From Pseudocercospora fijiensis CIRAD86 (lineage: Eukaryota; Ascomycota; Dothideomycetes; Mycosphaerellales; Mycosphaerellaceae): 64,000 bases of DNA. A model generated the notes under the pieces. The model ran no database searches. It was not told the DNA's origin and saw only the letters and a list, made by a program, of their open reading frames with translations. The DNA is taken from NCBI RefSeq assembly GCF_000340215.1, contig NW_006921542.1:1280-65279 (forward strand), in the 5' to 3' direction. The position numbers and the translations under genes are program-made. Below are positions 11,640 to 20,166 of the stretch, one piece after another (the first letter of the stretch is position 1; each line of letters begins with the position of its first letter).

Positions 11640-12190
11640 CTAGGATATCCTATCTAGACGACTCTAGTTATAAGGAGATATCTATAATCGGCTATCTAGG
11701 GGAAACGGCTCGTTAGTAGGTAACGAGAATAATATCGGCTCTATAGGCGAAGAGCCTAGCTCTCTTTCGAGCTCCTCCGCCTATTAAATAGAGGCTTCCT
11801 CTACCTTAAGAGCTTATACCTCCCGATCTTCCTTTATACGTAGCGACTTACGTAAGCGGCGGACCTTTACGCGGTACTCGAAGAGTCTCTATATAAGAAG
11901 GTCCTCCTCCTCTTCGGCCGCCTTAAGATCTTTAGCTATCTTTAGGCGCGCCTTCTAGATTTTTTTATACTCTATACGAGTAACTTATATATTACAAGAC
12001 TAGCCGTATAGGGCGCACTCGGAGTAGCGACCGGAACGAAGATCGACCTTATAGGATTTACCGGCCTATTCGTAATAAAAGTAGCGGATCGGTATTTCGA
12101 GATAGTCGGCGAGGATATTATTTGCGATATTTTCCTTACGCTAGCGAGAAGACAAGTCCTTCGATAACTTTAGTATAATAAAGAAGTTAG
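11640..12190 (-). pseudogene. Antisense ORF in Gypsy A 3' region: Cys-motif plus coiled-coil protein
   Basis: Opposite to pol, between the chromodomain and the right LTR, the minus strand reads about 150 codons with stops only at Gln-type positions. It begins with a Cys-containing block (IPIRYFYYE, SECALYG, SCNI; several Tyr look like former Cys). A strongly charged helix follows (KAAEEEEDLLI, RLFEYRVKVRRLRKSLR), and the tail is acidic and Pro-rich. Antisense ORFs of this general plan occur near the 3' end of some fungal LTR elements, as far as I recall; the function is unknown. Confidence 0.55.
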
Positions 12191-12240
12191 AATTAGAAAG
12201 TTCCGGAATAAGGGACTATTCCGCTTAAGGAGGGGGATAG

Positions 12241-12586
12241 TATTACGGATCTAATTAGTTAGAGTCCTTATACAATCTTAGAGCGACGCTAAGACTAGCG
12301 GGCTAAGCTATCGCTCTATCTTACTAGGAGCGATAGGAGCGGTCGAGAGCGATAGCGTCGCTTACGTCGCTTACGACTATAGACAAGATATCTCCTTTGT
12401 ATTTAGAAACGCCGGAATACCCTTATAGCTCGAGGCGTTTAACTTATATTACCTACTTACTAATTAGAATTACCTTTATACTAATTATTCTATCTCTGCC
12501 TCCCGCTTATATTAGCCTCTCTAAAGAAGCCTCGGCTTGTATATAATAAGAAGTTACCTAACGATTTGTCGCGAGTAACCGTAATA
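12241..12586 (+). repeat. Gypsy A right LTR
   Basis: 346 bp, matching 5690-6035 except for transitions. Preceded by a polypurine tract and followed by the target duplication CCGAG at 12587-12591. Confidence 0.93.
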
Positions 12587-12591
12587 CCGAG

Positions 12592-13571
12592 GACCGACGA
12601 TCTACCTTATCTTTACGTACTATAACTAGCTCTTTAACGAGCTCGACAAAACCGTAGCTAAGCTAGCTAAGAAGAGCGTCCTCTAGAAAGCAGCTATAAC
12701 GAAAGCTATAGATATCTCCTATACTAAGTTATATAAATATTATAGTACTACCTTTTAGTCGTTCGGGGATATCTATAGCGTTACGTACTTACTTAACCCT
12801 ATAGAAAAGGATATATACTAGTAGAAGCTAGAATAGAAAGAGGACGAGGAATAGCCTAAGTATTACTAGACTATTCTAGAAAAGATATTCTACGAGCGTC
12901 GGAAAGAAACTAGTCTAAATATAGCTCCTATAAAGAATAGAAGGTTTAGAAGGCTCCGATATTATACCTATCTCGTAGGTAGGAAGTAGAGGTAGAAGAG
13001 AAAGCAACTACTAAATTAAATAAAAAAGAGTTCGATCTCTATCGGCGCGCGAGTAAGTACTAAACCCGTAGGCTCGGAAAGAGGGCTAATAATCTCTAGA
13101 TCTTACTAGTCTTCTAGACGAATTTAGAGACGATATTCTCGCTATATAGTAGTAGTTAGAGCCTAAGTTTCTAACGATAGCGTCGGTCGCTCGGGACGTC
13201 CTCGTTATACCGAGCGTAGGTATAGGCTATAAGAGGTCTTTTAGTATCGCTCGTTACTAGGGCCGCTTTTATCGAATATACTCGCCTACTACCTTCGAAT
13301 CTATTATAGTATTCCGATACTATCTCCTCTACTAGAGTCGCTAAGGTAGAATACTAAAGATTATACTAAAGGACTTAATCGAGGAACTAGAAAACCTTAA
13401 GATCGAAGAAACCTAGGAGCGTAAAGAGAATACGAAATTTAGTCTAAATAAAACCCTAATTAGCGATAACGAAGAGGAGGAGGGCGGAGGTAGAAGGCGA
13501 TACCGGATCGAGAAGTAGAAACGTATATAGGCTTAGAGTAGCTTTAAGAAGACAAAGCGTTTATATAGAAG
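12592..13571 (+). pseudogene. hAT1 transposase, C-terminal part with hAT dimerisation domain
   Basis: The frame continues from 5689: DDLPYLYVLYN, LFNELDKTVAKLAKKSVL, then YLLNPIEKDIY (the LNP block of hAT enzymes), a KYY.TILEKIFYE stretch, and at about 13108-13330 the C-terminal dimerisation domain (LDEFRDDILAI, VARDVLVIPSVG, RSFSIAR). The last matches the (S)ERxFSxA signature of hAT family dimerisation. Former Trp/Gln codons are stops. The reading frame appears to end in, or splice at, GT 13572 (predicted intron to 13628), after which no transposase similarity is seen. Confidence 0.85.
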
Positions 13572-13628
13572 GTAATATAGCCGGCGTCTATAGCCGGTAT
13601 ATATCTTTAATATATTTCGAATTCCTAG
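13572..13628 (+). other. Predicted intron with paired GCCGGC repeat
   Basis: Begins GTAATA and ends TTCCTAG. It contains TAGCCGGCGTCTATAGCCGG, two self-complementary half-sites that could pair into a hairpin. It lies at the end of the hAT1 transposase frame. 13629-13740 downstream shows no coding sequence. Confidence 0.4.
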
Positions 13629-13739
13629 GACCTAGATAGACTAGTTACTATAGCAACCTATTCCGCTTACTTACGGACTATTTCTAATTCTCTATTCGCT
13701 CTTCCTCTCCTTCTTCCTATTCCCTATATTCTTAAAGAC

Positions 13740-14526
13740 AAATATACCTTAAGGATTCGGCTCTTCGGGCCTTTCTAAGCTAGCCGCCTCCCTTTCCTTA
13801 AGCTACTATTCTTTAAACGAATCTAACGATAACCTACTAAGGTAGTTTAATAGAAGACTATTTAATCTAGAAGGTAAGAAGTATAAATATCTCCTTACGA
13901 TTATAGGCTTATTAATTTTCTAGGTCCTACCGATATACCTTCGTCGCCTAAACGCGTAGAGGAATATCTTTAGAGCCTAAAGGGTAAGGGTAAAGCAAGC
14001 TAGGTATAGGGAGACTATAGCGAAAACGAGATATCGGAAGAGTAAGACTCTCTATAGTATATACGAAGGAAAGGGGTTCCTCGGAAAATAGTACCGAAAA
14101 ATAAGAAGGCTTTAGATAGATAGGAGAAGGCTAAAAAGAGTAGATAGACGAAAGCTATTACGAAGAAAAGTTATTATTCTATTAAAAAAAGGGAATAAGG
14201 TAGGACTCGACGATAAAGAAGCGGCGCTTTAAACTAGATACTATTACCCTTCGCTAGATCCGGCTTTTCTAAAATAAAAGAGGGATCGAGCTTTTAATCC
14301 CTAAGACTCTTTTCTAGCGACTCGTCCGAGAAATTATATTAGATTTTCGGTCTAGTATACGATTTACGGCTAAGGCGATTAATGCTCTTTAGGAAGCTAT
14401 AGAGGCATTTCTCGTAACCGAGCTTAAGCTTTTAAACCTACTTACTATCTATACGAAGCTAGTTACTCTTTAAAATAAAGATATATAGCTTCTAGCTAAA
14501 ATTCGGCGTCGGTTTATAGCGGATTA
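13740..14526 (+). pseudogene. H3-like histone gene 1 (CENP-A-like), cargo of hAT1, RIP-dead
   Basis: The histone fold lies at about 14215-14526 and aligns without gaps to histone H3 from the αN helix to α3: RRFK.DTITLR, IELLIPK, LVREIILDFR, IRFTAKAINAL, EAIEAFLV, IYTKLVTL and NKDIQLLAKIRRR. Upstream is a long Lys/Arg/Ser-rich tail in two exons (about 13740-13873 and 13924-14205). They are separated by an intron at 13874-13923 (GTAAGA to TTTTCTAG with TATTAAT), whose removal keeps the frame. The tail and fold are in different frames near 14205, so there is also an indel or an unseen small intron. Stops are all TAG/TAA at Gln-type positions. A long divergent tail recalls CENP-A rather than canonical H3, but the RIRFTAK-type loop and cargo context are unlike any host histone I know. 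Confidence 0.7.
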
Positions 14527-14623
14527 GTTAGAAATTGTATTTAGTTATTAGATTAACCTAGGAGGAGGCCTATTTTCGTATCCTATTGCCGGCTATAGGT
14601 ACCGGCTATATTTCTAATTTTAT

Positions 14624-14935
14624 CTCCGCGCCGTCCCTAAATCTAAGGTACGAAGTAGAAACCTAGCGCTCTATATTTACCCGGCTATTATAGAGACGAG
14701 CTATATTCTAATTAGTTTCTTCGTATATCGCGACCTAGTAGGTAGTAAGCGAAAGGGCGATAGAACGTTTATAATACGTCTCTATTTAGACCTAAAGTAT
14801 AAAGGTCCTAAGGAGCCCTAGTATCCTAACTATAAAGAGATTCCTTAGTATTAGCTCTTTAATCCTCTATACTACGAGGTAGATAGTAAGCCTATAAGAG
14901 AGAAACTTTAACGAGAGATTCTCTATAATATATAG
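14624..14935 (+). pseudogene. Unknown ORF fragment downstream of H3-like gene 1
   Basis: I do not recognise it. About 100 codons read with only five stops, all TAG or TAA and thus of RIP type. The product contains hydrophobic beta-like stretches (TSYILISFFVYRDLVG, RTFIIRLYLDLKY), then a Pro/Tyr-rich part and PIREKL. A GCCGGC pair at 14586-14611 separates it from the histone fold and could lie in an intron, so it may be a further exon of the same gene or a separate one. Confidence 0.35.
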
Positions 14936-15632
14936 CGCTATTATATAGCGATAGATACGTACTAAGTCCGGCAACTCGAAGAAGGATTAAGATAGCGTAT
15001 TAGCGACCGAGGAGGAGATCGATAGTATACTAGTAAAGTCGAGGTCTTATAAGCGAAGTACGAGATAATATAGGCTCCTAGTTACTTAGAGTAACGTACT
15101 ATATAAATAACTAGGCGTACTACTCTTATTTACTTACGACCTATATCCTAGGATACTCTTTTTATACTTTTTATACTCTTTTCTAATACCTTACCTATAA
15201 TCGCTCCGTAATAACCGAGTAAATATAAGCTATAGGATTTCCGCTCGGTACCTTAGCCTTCGAGATACGGCGGAGTTAATTATCTATAATACGTAGCGCT
15301 ATTATATAGCGATAGATACGTACTAAGTCTAGCAACTCGAAGAAGAATTAAGATAGCAACCGAGAAGGAGATTAATAGTATATTAGTAGAGTCGAGGTCT
15401 TATAAGCGAAGTACGAGATAATATAGGCTCTTAGTTATATAAAGTAACGTACTATATAAATAACTAGGCGTACTACTCTTATCTACTTACGACCTATATC
15501 CTAGGATACTCTTCTCGTACTTTTTATACTCTTTTCTAATACCTTACTTATAAGCGCTCCGCGATAACCGAGTAAATATAAGCTATAGGGTTTCCGCTTA
15601 GTACCTTAGCCTCCGAGATAGGGCGGAGTTAA
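14923..15632 (+). repeat. 361-bp tandem direct duplication
   Basis: Unit 1 (14923-15283) and unit 2 (15284-15632) share the start TATAATAYRTAGCGCTATTA and stay aligned to GGCGGAGTTAA, with a few small deletions in unit 2 and otherwise transitions. The first bases overlap the end of the preceding ORF fragment, so part of the repeat may be coding. Nothing else is seen here. Confidence 0.85.
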
Positions 15633-15642
15633 ATTTAGAGCA

Positions 15643-16178
15643 ATAGCCGGCACTCGTAGCCGGTATATAAAGACGGTAGTAGGCCTTTTCCTACTAAATA
15701 ACTAGCTTGTTTAGTATAGCCTACCTAATATTTTTTACATTTCCTAGTTATAGGCCTAGGTTACTTATAAGATTACTATAGCTAGTAAGGGAATTACTAA
15801 AGAATATCTATACTATCGTAGGATACTATTATTACGCCGGCTATTTATTAAGAGGAGGCTTTCGCCTATTACTATACTAGCTATATATACCGGCTATATT
15901 TTAAAGTTTACCGTACCTGCCTTTTTTAGCCGTACCTACCTTCTCTCCTTACTCTAACGTTACTATAATATAGGCTTACGCGACGCTTACTCTATTACCT
16001 AGCGATACCGCGATACTACCTCTCTTACTCTATTTAACCTTCGTATTAATACCTATACCTCTATACTCTATATCTACTACCTCCGTAATACCCTTACTCT
16101 ATACGCGCCTTAGTATACCTTCGTAACGTACTTTTTTCTTTAATTTAACGACTTTTATAATACCGAGTCTACTTAACT
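15643..16178 (+). other. Intergenic stretch with GCCGGC repeats, upstream of H3-like gene 2
   Basis: Holds GCCGGC pairs at 15643-15668 and single sites near 15835 and 15886, then pyrimidine-rich RIP-mutated sequence. I see no coding sequence; it is the likely 5' region of H3-like gene 2. Confidence 0.4.
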
Positions 16179-16951
16179 AAGTTACGACGCCTCGTAAGAA
16201 GGGACCTACTACCTCTACGGGCCGTAATAAGACCGGAAATAGTAGAAGGAGTATAGTATATTAACGTAAGAAGGCTACTACTACTACCGCTAGCTCTAGT
16301 ACTAGAAAGGGCGTCGTAAGTAAGGCTCTATATAAGACGATATCGGGTAAGGCTCTACGTAAGACGACGACTAGCGCTTTAACTACTAGTAGTAATAATT
16401 GTACGAAGCGTCGATAGCGCCTAGGAACTAAGTCCTATTTATAGCCGGTAGCGTAGCCGGTATTCTTACTATCTTTTTACTAATCCTTCTTTAGCCGTAG
16501 CCCTCCGTAAGATTTAGAAGTATTAGAAGGGTTCTAATCTCCTACTCTATAAAGCTCCTTTTCGACGACTTATTTACGAAGTTGCCTAGTATTATAGACT
16601 AGACCTTCGCTTCTAAGCCTCCGCGCTAGACGCCCGTTAAGAGGCTATAGAAGCCTACCTAGTGCGTATCTTCGAATATATATTTCTCTTCTACCTCTTT
16701 TCGAACTATACTAATACTATTTTAGCGGTTACCCTTATAGCTATCTACGCGAAGCGTATTACGATTACAGATAAGGATTTTAAAGCACTCGATCAAATTC
16801 TAAAAGGCTAGAATGTCTATATTCGAGATAGTGCTAGGTAAGATAGATATTCTAGTAGGAAGGATATTCGTAGTATTATCTATAAGCTTTTCTATATACG
16901 AAATAAGCCGCTATTATACGGCGCTATATACCGCGCTCTAAATACTCTCTA
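16179..16951 (+). pseudogene. H3-like histone gene 2, cargo of hAT1, RIP-dead, with two introns
   Basis: Exon 1 (16179-16431) encodes a basic Thr/Ser/Lys-rich tail typical of H3 N-tails (TPRKKG, TASSSTRKG, SGKALRKTTT) ending KRR.RLGT, the start of the αN helix. Exon 2 (16495 to about 16675) gives ALRKI.KY.KGSNLLLYKAPF, RRLIYEVA, DLRF.ASAL and EAIEAYLVRIFE. Exon 3 (from about 16725) gives LIAIYAKRITITDKDFKAL. All align to H3 in order. The introns end TTCTTTAG and TATTTTAG, each with a TACTAAT-like branch site. Unlike H3, a further 45-50 residues follow the fold, to TAA at about 16951. RIP stops are few. It is clearly diverged from gene 1, so it is not a recent duplicate. Confidence 0.68.
16432..16494 (+). 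other. Predicted intron 1 of H3-like gene 2, with GCCGG repeat pair
   Basis: GT near 16432; the hairpin-forming pair TAGCCGGTAGCGTAGCCGGT at 16442-16461; branch-like TTACTAAT and acceptor TTCTTTAG ending at 16494. It falls exactly between the RLGT and VALR parts of the conserved histone αN region, which is why it must be spliced out. The exact donor base is uncertain because of mutation. Confidence 0.55.
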
Positions 16952-17150
16952 AGTATATATATATATATAGTATAGTATGCTTTATTAGCCGTACGGAATA
17001 GAAGTCTTCGAAAATCGCGTTAGTACTAAGGAGTAAAAAGGCCGGCTACGCTACCGGCTACGCTACCGGCTACGCTACTAGGTTTTTTAAAGAACTAAAA
17101 GAAGATAGATATTGCGGTTAATTTATATTAGTTTAGATTTTTATAAAAAG
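16952..17150. other. Spacer with triple GCCGGCTAC repeat
   Basis: At 17041-17078 the unit CCGGCTACGCTA occurs three times in tandem. Apart from an AT repeat near 16960 nothing else is seen. Confidence 0.5.
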
Positions 17151-17154
17151 AAAA

Positions 17155-17690
17155 CAGGGAAAAATAAGGAAGGTTAAAGAGCTAAATACTTATAGTTATA
17201 GGCATTATCCCTCTTTTCTAGACTATATTAAATACCTGCCTTCGTAACTCTACCTAATACTCCCTCTAAATATCCTTATACTCTACCTACTAGAAATTCG
17301 ACTGGGTACCTAGACCTGTAGCTACCTCTATATCTTTTACTATCTTCTATAGGTTAAAGGACTCCCCTATAGTAGCCTCTACCTCCTTATATAATACGAA
17401 GTTACTATCTACCCTACCCTTTATATCTTCTAAATAATTAAGAGTTCTAAGGAACGAACTAGTATTCGGCCTTAGTATAGCGAGTAACTAGCAGAACGTT
17501 ATATAGAGCTGCTTTATAGCTTTTTTATATACTATACCGATACCGAGGGAGGAGCTATCCTAGTACTTAATATTAGAGAATAGTTTAGTAGGAAAGTATT
17601 AGAACTTCTTAAGAAGGGCTTCTAGGGAAATCGATAAGTTCTACCTAGATCTAGATAATAATATTCTACCGAGCAGTTAGGGAATTAAAT
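17155..17690 (-). pseudogene. Unknown minus-strand ORF near the right end of hAT1
   Basis: I do not recognise it. On the minus strand about 170 codons read with stops only at Gln/Trp-type positions. The predicted product is helical and charged (LEALLKKF, YKKAIKQLYITFC, LRPNTSSFLRTLNYLEDIKGRVDS, VYKEVEAT-like and a terminal DNAYNYKYLAL). It faces H3-like gene 2 tail to tail. It could be a transposon cargo gene or a remnant of something hAT1 landed in. Confidence 0.35.
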
Positions 17691-18029
17691 AGCGAGTGAA
17701 AGGATGAAATTTATACCTAATAAGTGCAGTTTCTAAACTAAACTATAATAGCTTATATATATATATATGCTTTTAATTAGTTAGTGCTCTTAGCTAATTG
17801 TCTATAGATTTAGGGTTATATAAGTACCTTCCTATAACTAAAAAATGCCGGCTACGCTACCGGCTATACTCTCGTATCTTATAAAGGGCTTACTTCGAGT
17901 TACGTAGATATTCTTATACTTCTTAGAAACCGATAAATTCTATAGTTCGAACTAGCTACTCCTATAGTTGCTTAGTAAACCAACCTAAACTAAACTAGAT
18001 CTTTAGCTTAGCAAACTAAACTAAACTAA
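17691..18029. other. Subterminal region of hAT1
   Basis: Contains a GCCGGCTACGCTACCGGCTA pair at 17848-17869 and, near the end, repeated AAACTAAACTAA blocks. These mirror the TTTGGTTT/TTTAGTTT blocks next to the left TIR at 59169, as expected of subterminal transposase-binding repeats. No gene seen. Confidence 0.5.
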
Positions 18030-18050
18030 CCCGAACTACTACGGGGTCTA
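18030..18050 (-). repeat. hAT1 right terminal inverted repeat
   Basis: On the minus strand it reads TAGACCCCGTAGTAGTTCGGG. It matches the left TIR at 59169-59188 for 17 bases straight, then again after one mismatch. Flank outside is CTTTTAAT, which differs from the left flank TAGACGAT of the other copy, so the two TIRs belong to two insertions. Confidence 0.8.
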
Positions 18051-19640
18051 CTTTTAATAAGTTTAATATTTTTTTCTACTACTATTCTTTTACTATTCTT
18101 TTATTATTATTCTTTTTAAAATTTTCTACTTAAAATAAACAACTTTAGCTTTTATATATAAATAAATTTAGTCTATCTAAAGAAATATAGCTATATTTAA
18201 TATTACAATTATTTAGATTACTATACCTAGTACCTAGTATTTCTATAAGTAATCTAAATAGACTAGAATAGTTTTTAGAGTATCTACTAGATATATAGGT
18301 CTAGAATTTCTTTATAATATAAAATTTATAATAAGTATATATAGTATATTCTATAGGATATAGTATATACTAGAGCTATATAATACGATACGGAGGGATT
18401 ATCTATATTTAGAGTTTGTTTTTTCTTATTACAGCTACGCTTAGCTAGGATCTCTATTAGTATACTAGGTAGTAATAATACTAGATAGTAATCTTCGGGC
18501 TAGTATTTATATTCCTATAAAACTAGCTCTATAGATATTCGATAAAAGGGCCGTAACGAATATAGTAGGATTAAGTCTTATAATAGTAGCGAGAAGGTCG
18601 AGAAGTAAGTCTTTTATAGTATTTAATAACTTACTTAAGGATAGGATATAAGTTTTAAGAAAAGGAAAGGGGAGATAGAAAAGGAAAGTAAAATAGGAGA
18701 TTTAGATAGGTTAAGTATTAAGCTAAATAATAACTTACTCGAGTATTTAGTTACTTACGTATAATATAACGGGAATAAGAAAAGTAGCTAAGATAGAATA
18801 GGAGGTTTCGGATATATTAAGTACTAAGCTAGAATATAACCTTTACGATCGATTTTTTAAAGCTATTATAGTAAACGAGTATAGTAGGAAATAGAGGGAA
18901 ATCTATCCTAACGGCTACGCCGAATAGTAGTATTATCGAGCTTAGTTTTAAACCGCGCGATTAATTCTATTAGATATAGTCTTCTACTACTCTATCTCTA
19001 TCTTTATCGTATTATTCCTACCTATCTTTAAGCCTTAGCCCTATAGAAGCGCTTAGTAATATCCGCTTTAGTAGTAGAGCGGTAGAACTAGGGACTATCC
19101 TAAGATATATCTAATAGATAAGCGAGATATACCTAGGCGGTTAAATTATAGTCTTAAAAAAGTAATACTATATACGATAATTAAAAATATCTCTAACTAT
19201 ATTAGATACTAGGGCTTACCGCTTAGCTATTAGGATCTCCGTTAGTTATTACGACTTCGGAGACTTAGCGGTTAGTCGTTATTAAAATCGCAATAACTAA
19301 CGAATTATATAGCGATAGTAAAGAATAAGAAGGAATAGAATATATATTTACTACTATAGTAAGAAGGTATATTATATTTTTCATTATAGTCTCTACTCCT
19401 AGGCTACTACTAGAGATTACGCGACTAGTTCCTAAGCTATACTTACTTACTATTTTAGAAAGCCGGGCTTCGACAAGTCGCAAATCTAGAGTATTATACA
19501 AAATAGTATAGTACTTAAGACTAGCTACGTCTTATCCCTCCTTATAGCCTTACTCTACTATCCTCCCTAGGGTTTAGCGTATAGAATATTTCCTAAACGA
19601 GCTAGGTAGTTCGACTTCTACCTATCGTTCCTCTACCTCG
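18051..19640. other. RIP-mutated unidentified sequence, possible broken coding on plus strand
   Basis: AT-rich up to about 18400. From about 18860 to 19500 the plus strand reads like a degraded coding region (for example TNYIAIVKNKKE, SLLLGYY and KAGLRQVANLEYYTK between RIP-type stops). I cannot assign a family. The last 100-150 bases grade into the RIP-free island. No terminal repeats found. Confidence 0.3.
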
Positions 19641-20066
19641 AACGCTAATCGACAAGCACTAGCTCCTTTCGTAGGATACAACCCTCCTCTGCAGCTAGGC
19701 TTCCTTGCTAGCTAACAGCTAGCCGACTTCAAAGTCCTTGCTTGCCAGCTGCAGTCTAGCAAGCAAGCACAGAAGCCGGCTGTCGTTAACCGTTTCCTTC
19801 CCAACCCGGCCTGCCTAGCAGTCCTCCCTCCTCCATTCTTCTACATTTAAGAAGTCGTCGTGGTTGACATTAACATTCAAGTTCATCGCCTTGCTCAGAA
19901 TCAGATGGGTTTGCTCCGAGAGGCGGTATTGGTGTGATAAGTATGCCACAGCATGTCAAGCTCTCGAAAGCGAGCAAGATGGGAGGTTGCTGCTCGTCGC
20001 TTGCATCAAATCAACCACTTTGGACGTCAAGACATCGCTGGTTGTCGCCAACATCGCTGAGGGTGT

Positions 20067-20166
20067 NNNNNNNNNNNNNNNNNNNNNNNNNNNNNNNNNN
20101 NNNNNNNNNNNNNNNNNNNNNNNNNNNNNNNNNNNNNNNNNNNNNNNNNNNNNNNNNNNNNNNNNN
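20067..20166. other. Assembly gap (100 Ns)
   Basis: Exactly 100 N, a conventional placeholder for a gap of unknown size. Sequence on both sides is RIP-free. Confidence 0.98.

Larger units (their letters stand above)
5690..12586 (+). mobile_element. Gypsy A: complete chromovirus-type LTR retrotransposon
   Basis: Two 346-bp LTRs (5690-6035 and 12241-12586) flank about 6.2 kb. The 5-bp target duplication CCGAG is at 5685-5689 and 12587-12591. A polypurine tract (AAGGAGGGGGAT) sits just before the right LTR. Internally there are gag with a zinc knuckle, protease, reverse transcriptase, RNase H, integrase and a C-terminal chromodomain, which places it among Ty3/Gypsy chromoviruses. The two LTRs differ only by transitions of RIP type. 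It sits inside the hAT1 transposase. Confidence 0.95.
5400..18050 (+). mobile_element. hAT1 DNA transposon, copy 1: right half with right TIR (interrupted by Gypsy A)
   Basis: The block begins inside the transposase, is split by Gypsy A (5690-12586, TSD CCGAG) and resumes at 12592. It ends at 18050 with the inverse of TAGACCCCGTAGTAGTT, the terminal repeat that opens the other hAT1 copy at 59169. Inside, in order: transposase C-terminal half, H3-like gene 1, an unknown ORF, a 361-bp tandem duplication, H3-like gene 2, a minus-strand unknown ORF and the right end. All coding parts carry RIP stops. The left half is missing; the bordering sequence is the NUMT. Grouping the cargo ORFs into one element is an inference from the two TIRs. 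Confidence 0.7.

Noticed and set aside
14624..14935. Possible DUF3435 (Starship captain) fragment, from the YRDLVG..RTFIIRL pattern
   Set aside because: Similarity is vague, no tyrosine-recombinase catalytic residues are visible, and nothing else suggests a Starship.
19265..19501. 78-codon minus-strand ORF
   Set aside because: The plus strand of the same stretch reads better as a degraded protein; AT-rich chance ORF.
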